NCBI GenBank assembly: GCA_025350695.1
Contig: JANXXI010000078.1
Span: 1-46,135 of the forward strand
Direction of reading: 5' to 3'
DNA length: 46,135 bases
Source: Acidobacteriota bacterium
GTDB lineage: Bacteria; Acidobacteriota; Terriglobia; Bryobacterales; Bryobacteraceae
Every line of letters starts with the position of its first letter. Position 1 is the first letter of the stretch. The notes below the pieces were generated by a model that had not been told where the DNA came from, searched no databases, and was given only the letters and a program-made list of their open reading frames with translations. Made by a program: the position numbers and the translations under genes. Shown here one piece after another: positions 34,621 to 44,200 of this stretch.

Positions 34621-37104
34621 CTACTGTGCCTGAGCTTGCAGCACTCCCTCGATCTCCTTCTTTCGCGGATCCCGCGAAGTTAGTCCACGTTTTCGGCGGA
34701 AAGGAGAATTCTGTTTGCATAAGTACATGCGCTTGTCTGCTTTGGCGATAAGCGCTTCCGGGCTATGCCCATCCTGAGGATAGTAAGCTTCACCAACGCT
34801 CATCGAAAGACACTCGTCACCAAAAACTTCGCGCGAAGCTTGACCAGCCAGTTGCGCCAAATGCAGTTGTCTTGCCTGAGGAGGACCGCCTCGGCTTCCG
34901 GGCATTACGATCACGAATTCGTCTCCACCCATACGGGCGACATAATCGTATTCCCGGCAATTAATACGGAGTTTGTCAGCCACGGATTTCAACACACGAT
35001 TGCCCTCTAGATGTCCGTAGCGATCATTGACCATCTTGAATCCGTCTAAATCGCAGACCAGCACCTGCAATTGCAGACCTAGACGCCGGCAACGAGCCAA
35101 CTCGGTTTCCAGGTGAAGGGAAAGGCTGCGTGAGTTTGGTAAGCCGGTCAGATGGTCCGTGGTAGCCGATGCTTCGACCTGTTTGAACTTCAGGGCGTTT
35201 TCCATGGATTGCGCAAGTTTTGGAGCAATCGATTGAAGAATCCGCAAATGATCCCGAGTGAATACGTCCCGCTCTCCGTGATATAGGCTAAGTACGCCAA
35301 CCACGGAATTCGCTCCCTCAAGAGGAACCGATACAGCCGCTCGCATGGTGCTGAACTTAGTCGGGTCATTTAAATACCCAGGCTCCACGGAGGGATTGCC
35401 GTTAATGATCGATTTGCGATTTTCGGCAACCCAGCCCGACAAGCCTTGACCCACGGGAATCTCAAGCACCGAGAACAATCGGAAATTGTCGCCCGTGACG
35501 TATTCAGCGACTAAGATATCGTCTCGTTTGACGAAGATGCACATCGTGTCAAATGGCACCATCTTCTTTAACCGGACCGACAAAACGGAAAGAGTTTCGT
35601 CCAGACTCAGTGAGTTCCCCAGATTCTGGCTCAATTCAAACAGTGCTTGAACTTCCTGACGAGCTGCTGCAATCGAGGCAAGGAATGGAGCGGCTTCATT
35701 GTTTTCTTGCGGCTTTTTCACTTCACCAGGGCCGGAATTCTCAAATCCCGCCGCCGGCGCGAGGCCCCTTTCAATTTTTACATGCGTTGAAAGTTTGATT
35801 TTGTCGACGCGGATAGAGCTTGCCATCCGTTCCAGTTCCTGGTATCGCCGCTCCAGAATCTCAACGACTCTCGGATCGAAAGCTTGGCCCTTCTCTTTGG
35901 AAATCACCGACATTGCCTGGTCGAGCGGGAGCGCGCGCCGGTATTGTCTATCGGTAGCCATCGCATCCAAGCAATCAACAACAGAAAGGATTCTTGCTCC
36001 GATGGGGATTTGCTCGCCAATCAACCCATCAGGGTAACCCGTCCCGTCCCATTTTTCATGATGCGACCGGACAATTGGCGCGACAGGATAGGGAAATTGC
36101 ACGCGTTCCAAAATCTCGGCCCCGACGACGGGATGAATCTTCATTTTTTCAAACTCTTCGGGAGTCAATTTCCCCGGCTTCGAGATAATGTGTTCCGGAA
36201 CCGCCAACTTTCCGATGTCATGTAACAACGAAGCGGCTCTCAGCGCTTCCAGTTCTTCGTTGTTTAATCCCAACTCCGCGCCGATTTCTAGCGCATAAAC
36301 CTGCACCCGTTGCAGGTGATCGTGCGTAGTTGTATCCTTTGCTTCGATCGCCATCGCCAAAGCCTCAATAGTGCGGAGGTGCAAAGAAGCCATCTGTTCG
36401 GTATGAGCACGCCCGTCGTCAAGCCGGCCGAGATAGATTCGGTAGGAGCGATAGACCAAATACATAACCGGCAGAACCACTAAAGAAACTTGCCAACTGA
36501 TCCAATCCGTCACGTTGGTAAACACCACGGCAATCAGCGCTCCGGCGATGTAATAAGGAAAAGACCAGAAATAGCACTCATCCCAAACCTCGCTCAGTTT
36601 TTTCCTCTCTGTAAGGCCAATGACAATCGCGACGGGTATGGTCGTAAAGAAAAATAAGGGAACAGAGGCTGCAATCAGGGCGATTGGGCCAACAATTCCG
36701 TGCAGGTGCAAGTATGGATTGGAGTAAATACCGTCGGCGGCAAGGATGGCGATCCCCACCGTAGCGACATTGAAAAGCACCTGGCGTATCGATGGCTTCT
36801 TGCCGCTGCCGGGCCGCAAACACTGCACCAGTGTCATGGTAGCGCCCATCAACAATGTCTCCGGCAGTCCGAGTTGCACCAATCCAATTAAGATGAACAG
36901 AAAGTTGATTGACAGCGTGCCAGTGATGGCAGGCAGGCTCACGCGTAATCCGCTAGCTAAAATGGCGAGAAAACAATAGCATCCAAAGCGGACTGGATCC
37001 TTTGGGTCTACAGGGACGATGCCCAAGGCCAACGCTGCCAGGCCAATCGCTGCGACTGGAAAAATGAAGAAATCGGCCTTCTTATTTGTTTTGTTATTGG
37101 CCAT
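34621..37104 (-). CDS. Membrane HD-GYP / GAF / GGDEF cyclic-di-GMP protein
   Basis: An 827-residue protein, start at the ATG 37104. Upstream in-frame codons to 37263 lie before the predicted sigma-54 promoter and are unlikely to be translated. Residues about 10-225 hold several transmembrane helices. HD-GYP, a c-di-GMP phosphodiesterase domain, spans about 240-420 with LLHDIGKLAVPEHI (His295-Asp296) and HHEKWDGTGYPDGL (GYP 356-358). GAF spans about 485-640. GGDEF, a c-di-GMP synthase domain, spans about 640-810 with an intact GGDEF (726-730) and an I-site RxxD (Arg717, Asp720). Both enzymes look active, so it may make and degrade c-di-GMP depending on a membrane or GAF signal. It is divergent from the sigma-54 activator at 37429. 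Confidence 0.93.
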   Translation of the reverse strand: MANNKTNKKADFFIFPVAAIGLAALALGIVPVDPKDPVRFGCYCFLAILASGLRVSLPAITGTLSINFLFILIGLVQLGLPETLLMGATMTLVQCLRPGSGKKPSIRQVLFNVATVGIAILAADGIYSNPYLHLHGIVGPIALIAASVPLFFFTTIPVAIVIGLTERKKLSEVWDECYFWSFPYYIAGALIAVVFTNVTDWISWQVSLVVLPVMYLVYRSYRIYLGRLDDGRAHTEQMASLHLRTIEALAMAIEAKDTTTHDHLQRVQVYALEIGAELGLNNEELEALRAASLLHDIGKLAVPEHIISKPGKLTPEEFEKMKIHPVVGAEILERVQFPYPVAPIVRSHHEKWDGTGYPDGLIGEQIPIGARILSVVDCLDAMATDRQYRRALPLDQAMSVISKEKGQAFDPRVVEILERRYQELERMASSIRVDKIKLSTHVKIERGLAPAAGFENSGPGEVKKPQENNEAAPFLASIAAARQEVQALFELSQNLGNSLSLDETLSVLSVRLKKMVPFDTMCIFVKRDDILVAEYVTGDNFRLFSVLEIPVGQGLSGWVAENRKSIINGNPSVEPGYLNDPTKFSTMRAAVSVPLEGANSVVGVLSLYHGERDVFTRDHLRILQSIAPKLAQSMENALKFKQVEASATTDHLTGLPNSRSLSLHLETELARCRRLGLQLQVLVCDLDGFKMVNDRYGHLEGNRVLKSVADKLRINCREYDYVARMGGDEFVIVMPGSRGGPPQARQLHLAQLAGQASREVFGDECLSMSVGEAYYPQDGHSPEALIAKADKRMYLCKQNSPFRRKRGLTSRDPRKKEIEGVLQAQAQ

Positions 37105-37130
37105 AGCCCCGAGTGCTCGGGGGGGTACAT

Positions 37131-37145
37131 GCAAGTAGAGCGCCA
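37131..37145 (-). promoter_or_regulatory. Sigma-54 (-24/-12) promoter for the HD-GYP/GGDEF gene
   Basis: On the minus strand the sequence reads TTGGCGCTCTACTTGCA, matching YTGGCACGNNNNTTGCW with GG and GC at the correct 10-nt spacing and two mismatches. It faces the gene that starts at 37104, and predicts a leader of roughly 15 nt. The position supports the start at 37104. Confidence 0.65.
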
Positions 37146-37244
37146 AATGACCACCAGCGTAACGATTAAGGCGTAAACACCTAGCACTCAATCCCTTGAA
37201 GTGATGGGCGGTCCCACCGAGGCAGTAGACAACATGGCTCGTGG

Positions 37245-37287
37245 GACAAATTGTCCGGGACAAATTGTCTCCTTAAGCCAAATTGTC
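37245..37287. promoter_or_regulatory. Three operator-like palindromic repeats (GACAAATTGTC)
   Basis: Three near-identical sites: GACAAATTGTC at 37245-37255 and 37259-37269, and GCCAAATTGTC at 37277-37287. The first two are perfect 11-bp palindromes about a central A. A half-site GACAA lies at 37228-37232 and TTGTC recurs near 37397. They are 100-156 bp upstream of the -12 of the minus-strand sigma-54 promoter, the distance expected for upstream activator sites. The rest of the intergenic region (37288-37428) holds only a weak TTGACG-17-TAAATC match (37325-37353) for the plus-strand gene. Confidence 0.6.
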
Positions 37288-37428
37288 TCATCCGGATGAA
37301 GTCCTGATCTCAAGGACTTCCCGGTTGACGGTCCTAACTACTAAGGCTAAATCGGCCATGCCCACAGTGGTCTTCAGCAGTAACTTGGGAGATTGTCTGG
37401 GTACCCTTGCAACCCGATCCGGTGCACA

Positions 37429-38544
37429 ATGAACCTGAGCCAAGAAATGACAAACCAGGCACAAACCCAGTGCTTCTTGGGAATGACCGCCATTGTTGAA
37501 AGCGACGCTATGAAGCGGCTTTTGAGAGTGGCTGAACGCGTCGCAACCTCCCAGGCGACAGTTCTAATAACCGGAGAAAGCGGCAGCGGCAAAGAACTTG
37601 TTGCGCGGTCGATCCATCACTATTCACAGAGATCTAGTAAGCCGTGGGTGGATTTAAGCTGCGCCGCCTTGCCGGAACATCTTGTGGAAAGTGAACTATT
37701 CGGGTATGACAAGGGAGCCTTTTCGGGTGCCGACAACGCGAAGCCCGGATTGTTCGAAATGGCGGATAAGGGTACGCTTTTTCTCGATGAAATCGGCGAA
37801 CTGGATCTAAAGCTGCAGGCGAAACTGTTGCGTGTCCTCGATGGCGCGGGTTATTACAGACTCGGTGGGACGAAAAAGATCGAAGTGAATGTGCGCATTG
37901 TTTGCGCTACGAACCGTGATCTTGAGCAAATGGCGCGAGAGGGCAAGTTCCGTGAGGATTTGTATCATCGCTTGGCTCAATTCCATCTTGTGGTTCCTCC
38001 CCTACGCCAGAGGATAGATGACATCGTGCCGATCGCTAGATTGTTTCTCAAACAGCACGGTAACGACCTTCGCTTTATGCATGACGCTGAAAGCGCCTTA
38101 CGAAGCTACCAGTGGCCCGGCAACGTTCGCGAATTACGAAATGTTGTGATGAAGTGCGCGGTAATGGCCGTCGACGACGCCATCCACGCATTGGATCTGC
38201 CGGATCGGCTTCAGGAATCCTACGCAAGTTTACCGCCTGATGAAAATGACTTGAAGCGGCTATTCCTGGCCGTGAACGGACATGACGCAAGCGACTCTTT
38301 CGATTCCGCTGAAGCGAAAAGTTCCATTGAAGACGAAGAAATGCCGGAATTCCCGCAGGGAGGAATCCTAGAGGGTATGGAGCGCCATTTGATCCAAAAA
38401 ATTCTGTCCCAGACCGGTGGGCACCAAGAACGCGCGGCCCAATTGCTTGGTATTTCCCGACGCACGCTGAGCAGAAAGCTAAAGCTCTATGGGGAGGAGT
38501 GCGGATTGTCTGACGAACCCGTCGGCGCCGCCAGATGCCTGTGA
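37429..38544 (+). CDS. Sigma-54-dependent activator (AAA+ and Fis-type HTH, no receiver domain)
   Basis: A 371-residue enhancer-binding protein, PspF-like in layout: only about 20 residues precede the AAA+ domain. Walker A GESGSGKE (49-56), the sigma-54-contacting loop as GAFSGA (96-101, where GAFTGA is standard), Walker B GTLFLDE (115-121), and the arginine-finger region FREDLYHRL are seen. A Fis-type DNA-binding helix-turn-helix (RAAQLLGISRRTLSRKLKLY, 335-354) ends the protein. Start is uncertain between ATG 37429 and ATG 37447. No sensor domain is present, so it must be regulated by a partner protein or by ligand. Its end overlaps the PilZ gene by 10 bp. It is divergent from the HD-GYP/GGDEF gene and probably binds the palindromes at 37245-37287. 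Confidence 0.9.
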   Translation: MNLSQEMTNQAQTQCFLGMTAIVESDAMKRLLRVAERVATSQATVLITGESGSGKELVARSIHHYSQRSSKPWVDLSCAALPEHLVESELFGYDKGAFSGADNAKPGLFEMADKGTLFLDEIGELDLKLQAKLLRVLDGAGYYRLGGTKKIEVNVRIVCATNRDLEQMAREGKFREDLYHRLAQFHLVVPPLRQRIDDIVPIARLFLKQHGNDLRFMHDAESALRSYQWPGNVRELRNVVMKCAVMAVDDAIHALDLPDRLQESYASLPPDENDLKRLFLAVNGHDASDSFDSAEAKSSIEDEEMPEFPQGGILEGMERHLIQKILSQTGGHQERAAQLLGISRRTLSRKLKLYGEECGLSDEPVGAARCL

Positions 38545-38810
38545 CAAATCCTTGGCTAGAACGTCGCAGAGAGCCCAGACTTCCCGCTTCCGGTGAAGTC
38601 ACTCTCTATCTGGATCAACCGGTAATGCTGGAAATTTCCGCTCAATTGCTGGACATCAGCAGCAGCGGTTTTCGAGCCAAACACATGTATCCGGCGCTAC
38701 AAAACGGCATGTTGATCCAGGTCCGCATTGAAGACGTGGAAAGCACGGCGTTGGTTGTTTGGAATCGTATCCTTGACGAATTTGTCGAAACCGGCTTTAT
38801 TCTCAAATAG
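38535..38810 (+). CDS. PilZ domain protein, c-di-GMP receptor
   Basis: A 91-residue single PilZ domain. The c-di-GMP-binding motifs are RRREPR near the N-terminus (an R/RxxxR pattern) and DISSSG (DxSxxG) at about 41-46. The gene starts within the last codons of the sigma-54 activator gene, so the two are translationally coupled, and the PilZ protein could act as the activator's sensor in trans. This coupling is the reason to read the activator, PilZ and divergent HD-GYP/GGDEF as one circuit. Confidence 0.9.
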   Translation: MPVTNPWLERRREPRLPASGEVTLYLDQPVMLEISAQLLDISSSGFRAKHMYPALQNGMLIQVRIEDVESTALVVWNRILDEFVETGFILK

Positions 38811-38825
38811 ATTTGAAACCAGTGT

Positions 38826-39404
38826 CTACTGTCGCCGCAGTTGAAAGCGCAGCGACTTTCCCCGCACGATGTAGCACAAATAGTGCTCCCATAATTTGCG
38901 AAACACTTTGGCTTGATTGACGAGCCACTCGAATCCCATCCATCGCCAAAGAGAGAGCAGCTTTACCTCCACGCATTCTTCGGTAAATTTCGCCTCGCTA
39001 TAGTAGCCGTATCCCGCGTTGTCCTCGCCAAAGTAACGAAATGAAAATGAATTCAAGTGCCAGCGGTGAGTCGGGTCACAAAAGGAACTGAAATCAGTGT
39101 AATGAGGAGTCTCTAGAATCAGTAACCCGCCGGGCCGCAATAGGCGGTGGCATTCCTCCACGGTCTTGACCACGTCGCCGACATGTTCAATCACATGTAT
39201 CAAGCGGACCTCGTCAAAGCATTGATCTTTCAGTGGCCACGGAAAGTGATCCAATTCACAAAGTAGATCGGCTTTGCTTCTAGGATTATGGTCTAGGCCA
39301 ATGGAGCCGGGAAATTTATTGATGCCGCAACCAACATCCAATATTCTACGTTGGCCGGCCGCTTCCGAACTGGGCACCCTACCAGTGTAGTTCGAAACCT
39401 TCAT
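38826..39404 (-). CDS. Class I SAM-dependent methyltransferase (methyltransferase domain 11 type)
   Basis: A 192-residue methyltransferase with ILDVGCGINKFPGSIGLDHN (SAM motif I), DEVRLIHVIEHV and HRLLRPGGLLILETPHYTDF (motif IV-V region). This type often methylates small molecules or sugars. It lies 16 bp after the convergent PilZ gene and is preceded by a terminator at 39431. Its substrate is not evident. Confidence 0.9.
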   Translation of the reverse strand: MKVSNYTGRVPSSEAAGQRRILDVGCGINKFPGSIGLDHNPRSKADLLCELDHFPWPLKDQCFDEVRLIHVIEHVGDVVKTVEECHRLLRPGGLLILETPHYTDFSSFCDPTHRWHLNSFSFRYFGEDNAGYGYYSEAKFTEECVEVKLLSLWRWMGFEWLVNQAKVFRKLWEHYLCYIVRGKSLRFQLRRQ

Positions 39405-39430
39405 TTGCTTGAGATGGTGGGACCGCTGCT

Positions 39431-39458
39431 AAAAGAAAAAACCGGGCTGGAAGCCCGG
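39431..39458 (-). terminator. Intrinsic terminator
   Basis: A 7-bp perfect stem CCGGGCT / AGCCCGG with a 3-nt loop, followed on the minus strand by TTTTTTCTTTT. It ends minus-strand transcription from the hydrolase gene at 39829 before the methyltransferase. On the plus strand a shorter T run follows after 6 nt. Confidence 0.7.
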
Positions 39459-39720
39459 ATTGAATTTTTACCACTGAGGAAGGATAGGAAAAAGACCAAC
39501 ACAAAAAACTTGCAAGACGATCTCTTAGGTTGCAAATACCGGTTCAGTTTTTGCTGTCCCGTTTGGCCCACCACCGATCCCGTTCGCAAGATCAGAATAC
39601 GAATTGGCGTTGTTTCAGCGAATAGAGCATTGTTACTGAATATGGTGGGCTGAAGGTTGCTCAGTTTGCCGGGCGGTGACTAGTACCGAGGCCCTCGTTC
39701 CAGGCAGTTGAGGCCTGTCC
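39459..39720. other. Intergenic region, nothing recognised
   Basis: 262 bp between the terminator and the palindromic element. Only short non-conserved ORFs and a small CAGGC/GCCTG hairpin near 39701-39718 were seen. No gene or RNA family was recognised. Confidence 0.4.
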
Positions 39721-39830
39721 AGCAGCCCCTGGTGGAAGTCCGCCAGTTACGGTCGCGGTTCGGTAACGTATTGAAACTACCGAGCCGCGAGCGTAAGCGA
39801 CCGGTCTTTTCCAACTTCCACCCGGCTGCT
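39721..39830. repeat. Nested palindromic (REP/BIME-like) element
   Basis: The outer stems AGCAGCC (39721-39727)/GGCTGCT (39824-39830) and GGTGGAAGT (39731-39739)/ACTTCCACC (39814-39822) enclose GGTCG (39751-39755)/CGACC (39798-39802) and CGGTTCGGTA (39756-39765)/TACCGAGCCG (39778-39787). An alternative 7-bp hairpin CTGGTGG/CCGCCAG overlaps the left side. The core GAGCCGCGAGCGTAAGCGACC resembles REP-type repeats. The element abuts the stop codon of the gene at 39829. It could be a transcribed structure or a dispersed repeat; copy number elsewhere is unknown. Confidence 0.55.
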
Positions 39831-41175
39831 AGCGATCCAGTGTTTTGAGCAATTCTTGATATCGTGGATCGGTCTTCAGTGGATCTATGGAAGCCGCGCG
39901 ATCCAGCGCTGCTTTGGTTAAGGCCCCTTTACTAACGCCCCGCTCCAGAGCCTCAAACGCGGCCTTCTTATTACCCATCTTCCAGCGAACGGCTGCCAGC
40001 TCAACCCAGGAGTTCATGCGGCCGGAGGAGAGTTCCGTTGCCAGTTCCAGCCGCCGAGCCAAAAGATCATACTTTCTCTGCTGTTCGTACTGTTGACGGT
40101 GCTCCATGATTTGCGCTGACAGTCCCGTTGTAACTCGCCGCACCATACGGCGGTTTGGGGAATCCTCCGCGGCGTTGGCAATTTGCGCCTGATGCTGGAG
40201 CCAGCGGCGAGCATCGGCCATTCCTTCCTGGCCGGCGTCAGCGGCTTGAAGTAACCTATCGAATTCGCGCATCATTTCAGCCATCGTGTGTTCTTCATCC
40301 GATTCCTTCTTGATCGCTTGTTTGCCTGGTTTCGATTTGCGGAGCTCATCGGCTTTGGCTCGCCATGCGGTTGTGTCCGCGATACCCTCGAGGTCGTTGC
40401 TAAGAAATTGATAGGCTCGAAGTTGGGTGAGAGGGGCGCCATTGAGTGTCTCGATCTCGGCAAGATGCTCCTCGGTGAAGGCCGAGATCAATTGCGGGTC
40501 TTTCGGGATAAAACTAGAGCGCATGGCTTGAATGCGCAGCCATTGCATCCCCTGTGTAATCGTGGCTGCAGGGGGCCAGCGATGAGGGCCATCCACAATC
40601 GTGAAGCGGTGAGCGGATTTGAGTTTATCCAGATGGCGGTTGACAGCTTGCATTTCCGCCCAATTGAAATCCTCAGTGCTGGTTGTGATGAAGGCTGCGA
40701 ACGGGACCCTCGGCGGCGGTTGGGGAGTCGCGAATCCGGCGCCTCCCACGATCACTCCCGCGACGACTTTGCTTGCTAGGGCGAAGGTGAGTGCCGCGCG
40801 AGAACCCCCTGAAAATCCCGAAGTGTAAAGCTGCCTGTCATCCACCGAAAAGCGAGTTACGGCGTCGTCCCACATTGTTTGCATGGCGGCGGTGGTTTGA
40901 TCCCAAGCTCCATTTCGCGAGTTCCAGGAACAGAAAACGATATAACCATACTTTTCGGCCCCATCGCGGAATAGTTCAATGGCATTGAGGGCTCGGGCGC
41001 CGGGATCGAAGACGAAAAGGACAGGGTACTTCTTAGCCGCGGAATAGGTGGAAGGCACATAGAGGGCGTACTGCTGTTTGGGGTTCGAGGGGCTGGTGAC
41101 CCGTTCATTGATTTGGCCCAACTGAAATTGTTGGGCGACCACGATGAGGGGAAAAAGTCCAAGTAGAATACGCAC
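39829..41175 (-). CDS. Alpha/beta hydrolase with C-terminal helical (TPR-like) region, exported
   Basis: About 448 residues using the GTG start at 41175, which gives the signal peptide MRILLGLFPLIVVAQQ. The longer reading frame to 41361 would overlap the topoisomerase gene. The N-terminal half resembles esterase/polyhydroxybutyrate-depolymerase-like hydrolases: YALYVPSTYSAAKKYPVLFVFDP, and Ser122 in TSGFSGGSRAA, with DGPHRWPP supplying the His. The C-terminal half is charged and helical (MAEMMREFDRLLQAADAG...), ending with a TPR-like AVRWKMGNKKAAFEALERGV. Substrate unknown. Its 3' end meets the palindromic element at 39721-39830. Confidence 0.75.
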   Translation of the reverse strand: MRILLGLFPLIVVAQQFQLGQINERVTSPSNPKQQYALYVPSTYSAAKKYPVLFVFDPGARALNAIELFRDGAEKYGYIVFCSWNSRNGAWDQTTAAMQTMWDDAVTRFSVDDRQLYTSGFSGGSRAALTFALASKVVAGVIVGGAGFATPQPPPRVPFAAFITTSTEDFNWAEMQAVNRHLDKLKSAHRFTIVDGPHRWPPAATITQGMQWLRIQAMRSSFIPKDPQLISAFTEEHLAEIETLNGAPLTQLRAYQFLSNDLEGIADTTAWRAKADELRKSKPGKQAIKKESDEEHTMAEMMREFDRLLQAADAGQEGMADARRWLQHQAQIANAAEDSPNRRMVRRVTTGLSAQIMEHRQQYEQQRKYDLLARRLELATELSSGRMNSWVELAAVRWKMGNKKAAFEALERGVSKGALTKAALDRAASIDPLKTDPRYQELLKTLDR

Positions 41176-41269
41176 AAAGTTATTGTGGAGTGTTTGAGGA
41201 GCCCAGTAAAGCTTGCAATTGTTAAAAGGCGACCCGGGCGGTGAGTGACCCGCTAAACTGGAGTATTCC

Positions 41270-44200
41270 ATGTCGACCGATTCCGCCGGCTCTATCGCCG
41301 TGCTTGCAGAAAAACCTTCCGTTGCGCGCGACATCGCAAAAGTCCTTGGCGCCAACACCAAGGGTGATAATTACCTGCATGGGAATGGCTACGTGGTCAC
41401 CTGGGCTATCGGGCATTTGGCAGCCTTAGCCCAACCGCATGAGATCAATCCCGGGTGGAAGAGCTGGCGGCGCGACACTTTGCCGATGTTGCCCGAGGAT
41501 TGGCCGCTGGTGGTTTACGAAAAGACCAAAGACCAATTCGAGACTGTTCGGCGCATTCTGAATTCACCGAAAATCAGCCGCGTAGTTTGCGCTACTGACG
41601 CCGGGCGCGAGGGCGAGCTGATTTTCCGCTACATCTACGAAGCGGCCAACTGCCATAAGCCGGTGGATAGGTTATGGATCTCCTCACTGACGCCGGACGC
41701 GATTCGAAAGGGTTTTGACATCATCAAGTCTGCAAGTGACTACGACGGATTGGCCGACGCCGCCCGGGGGCGCAGTAGGGCCGATTGGCTAGTCGGCATG
41801 AATCTTTCCCGCGCCTACACTTTGGCGTTTGGTGAGGAATTGTCTGTTGGGCGCGTACAGACCCCGACTTTGGCCATGTTGGTGGAGCGTGAGTTGGCGA
41901 TCCGGGCATTTGTGCCGGAAGACTACAAGGAAGTGATCGCAACTTTCTGCCCGAAACTCTCGCCCGAGGATGGAAGTTACAAGGGAACCTGGTTCAGGCC
42001 GCAAGTGACTGACGGTGCGGATAAGGAATCCTTACAAAAGTCGATGCGCCTGCCTGCGGACGGCAAGGAAGCTACGGAAATCGTCGCCAGAGCTGAAGCG
42101 GGCGAAGCAAAGGTGGAATCGATTAAACGCGAAATACAACGCATGGTTCCTCCATTCCTGTACGATCTGACCGAGTTGCAGCGGCATGCCAACCGATTGT
42201 TCGGATTCACAGCGCAAAAGACCCTGGACTTGGCCCAGGCATTGTATGAGAAGCATAAGCTGATCAGCTATCCGCGTACTGACAGCCGGCACTTGTCAAA
42301 AGATGTTGCCGCCACCTTGCCAGGGGTGGTGAAGCAACTTCAGCCGGGCTATGGACAATGGTTCGCCGAGGGGACCGGAGAGCGGTCGTTGGGGCGGCGT
42401 TATGTAGACGATGGCAAGGTCAGCGATCACCATGCCATCATTCCCACCAACACGCCGCCGGGGCGAGCGAGCCTCTCCACGGAGGAGGGAAAGATCTACG
42501 ATTTGATTTGCAAACGACTGCTAAGCGCATGGCATGAAGATCATCAGTTCGCCGTCACAACCGTGATCACGCTGATTTCAACACCTGGCTTTGCGGATCG
42601 ATATCATTCGTCGGGTACTGTGGTCTTGAACCAAGGGTGGAAGATTCTTGACTTACAGGCCGACAAGAAATCGAAAAAGTCCAAAGAAGGAGTGGAAGCA
42701 GATACGGCTGAACAAGTCTTACCACCGTCTCTTTCCGAAGGACAAATTCAAACAGTCGTCGACGTAATAGCTGCCGGCAAGAAGACCCGCGCACCGCGCC
42801 GGTTCACGGAGGGGACACTTCTGACGGCTATGGAAACAGCCGGCAAGACGCTCGATGAAAAGGAACTTTCCGACGCCATGAAGGAGAGTGGCCTTGGTAC
42901 TCCGGCGACACGTGCATCGATCATCGAAGTGCTCTTAAAGCGGGAGTATATGCTGCGGGAAGGGAAGAGTCTGGCGGCGACAGATAAGGGGATTCATTTG
43001 ATTGAGGTGGTGCATCCTGAAGTAAAAAGCCCTGCTATGACGGGACAATGGGAGGCATACTTAAAACGAATTGAGAAGGGTGGAGCCGAGCTGGGCTCGT
43101 TCCTAAAGGGAATTGAAGAGTATGTAAGTGAGGTTGTCGGCAAAGTGGGCAGCCGGCCAGTTCAATCGCAAAGCTCAAAGGCTCCGCCCGTCAGTCAGGC
43201 AAGTACTGCCGATAAGCTTTCTCTGGAACCGAAGCATCATGCCACCTACGACAGCATAGAAGAACTACTGAAGGAGGGTTTCGGGTTTCCCAGCTTTCGA
43301 GCCAATCAAGAATTGGTTTGCCGCACGGTGATAGAAGGCAAGGACGCTTTACTGGTGATGCCTACGGGAGCAGGAAAATCGTTGTGCTACCAACTGCCCG
43401 GCGTGGCTCGCGGTGGCACAACCCTCGTAATAAGTCCCTTGATTGCCTTGATGGAGGACCAAGTGGCTAAGCTAGCTTCTAGAGGCTTTGCCGTGGATCG
43501 AATTCACTCTGGGCGGGACCGTGGCGCTTCACGGCAGGCTTGTATTGATTACCTGAACGGAAGGTTGCAGTTCTTGTTCATTGCTCCGGAAAGGTTGAGG
43601 GTCAGTGGATTTCCGGAGATGTTGGCCAAGCGGAAACCGAGTCTGATTGCGATTGATGAGGCGCATTGCATTTCGCAATGGGGGCACGATTTTCGTCCGG
43701 ATTACCGGATGTTTGGACAACACTTGCCAAGCTTGCGGCCCGCCCCGGTGATTGCCTTGACTGCGACGGCCACGGCAGTAGTTCAGAAAGACATCGCAGC
43801 GCAGCTTGGCTTAGACGATGCTTCCCGCTTCATCCATGGATTCAGACGCGAAAACTTGGCGATCGAAGTGGTTGAGGTTTCACCCGGGGATCGAGCTCGC
43901 TTCGTCGCCGAGTTGTTGAGTGACGAAGACAGGCTGCCGGCGATTGTTTACGCGCCAACCAGGAAGCAGGTGGAGTTGCTTTCAGCGCAGTTGGCGGAGG
44001 TTACGGCAGCGGCGGGATATCATGCCGGCCTTGAAGCCGCACGCCGGAAATCCGTGCAGGAACGTTTCTTGCAGGGAGAGTTGAAAGTCATGGTGGCAAC
44101 CATCGCCTTTGGGATGGGTATCGACAAGTCAGATATTCGCACCGTGATCCATACGGCGCTGCCAGGAAGTTTGGAAGGTTACTACCAGGAAATTGGCCGT

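Noticed and set aside
39721-39830. Group II intron fragment, suggested by GGTGGAAGTCCGCC
   Set aside because: No domain V, reverse transcriptase or splice boundaries were seen, and the motif is explained by the nested palindrome.
41600-41640. TOPRIM motif DAGRE instead of DxDxE as a defect in TopB
   Set aside because: The DAGREGEL form is known in many TopB proteins, so it is not evidence of inactivity.
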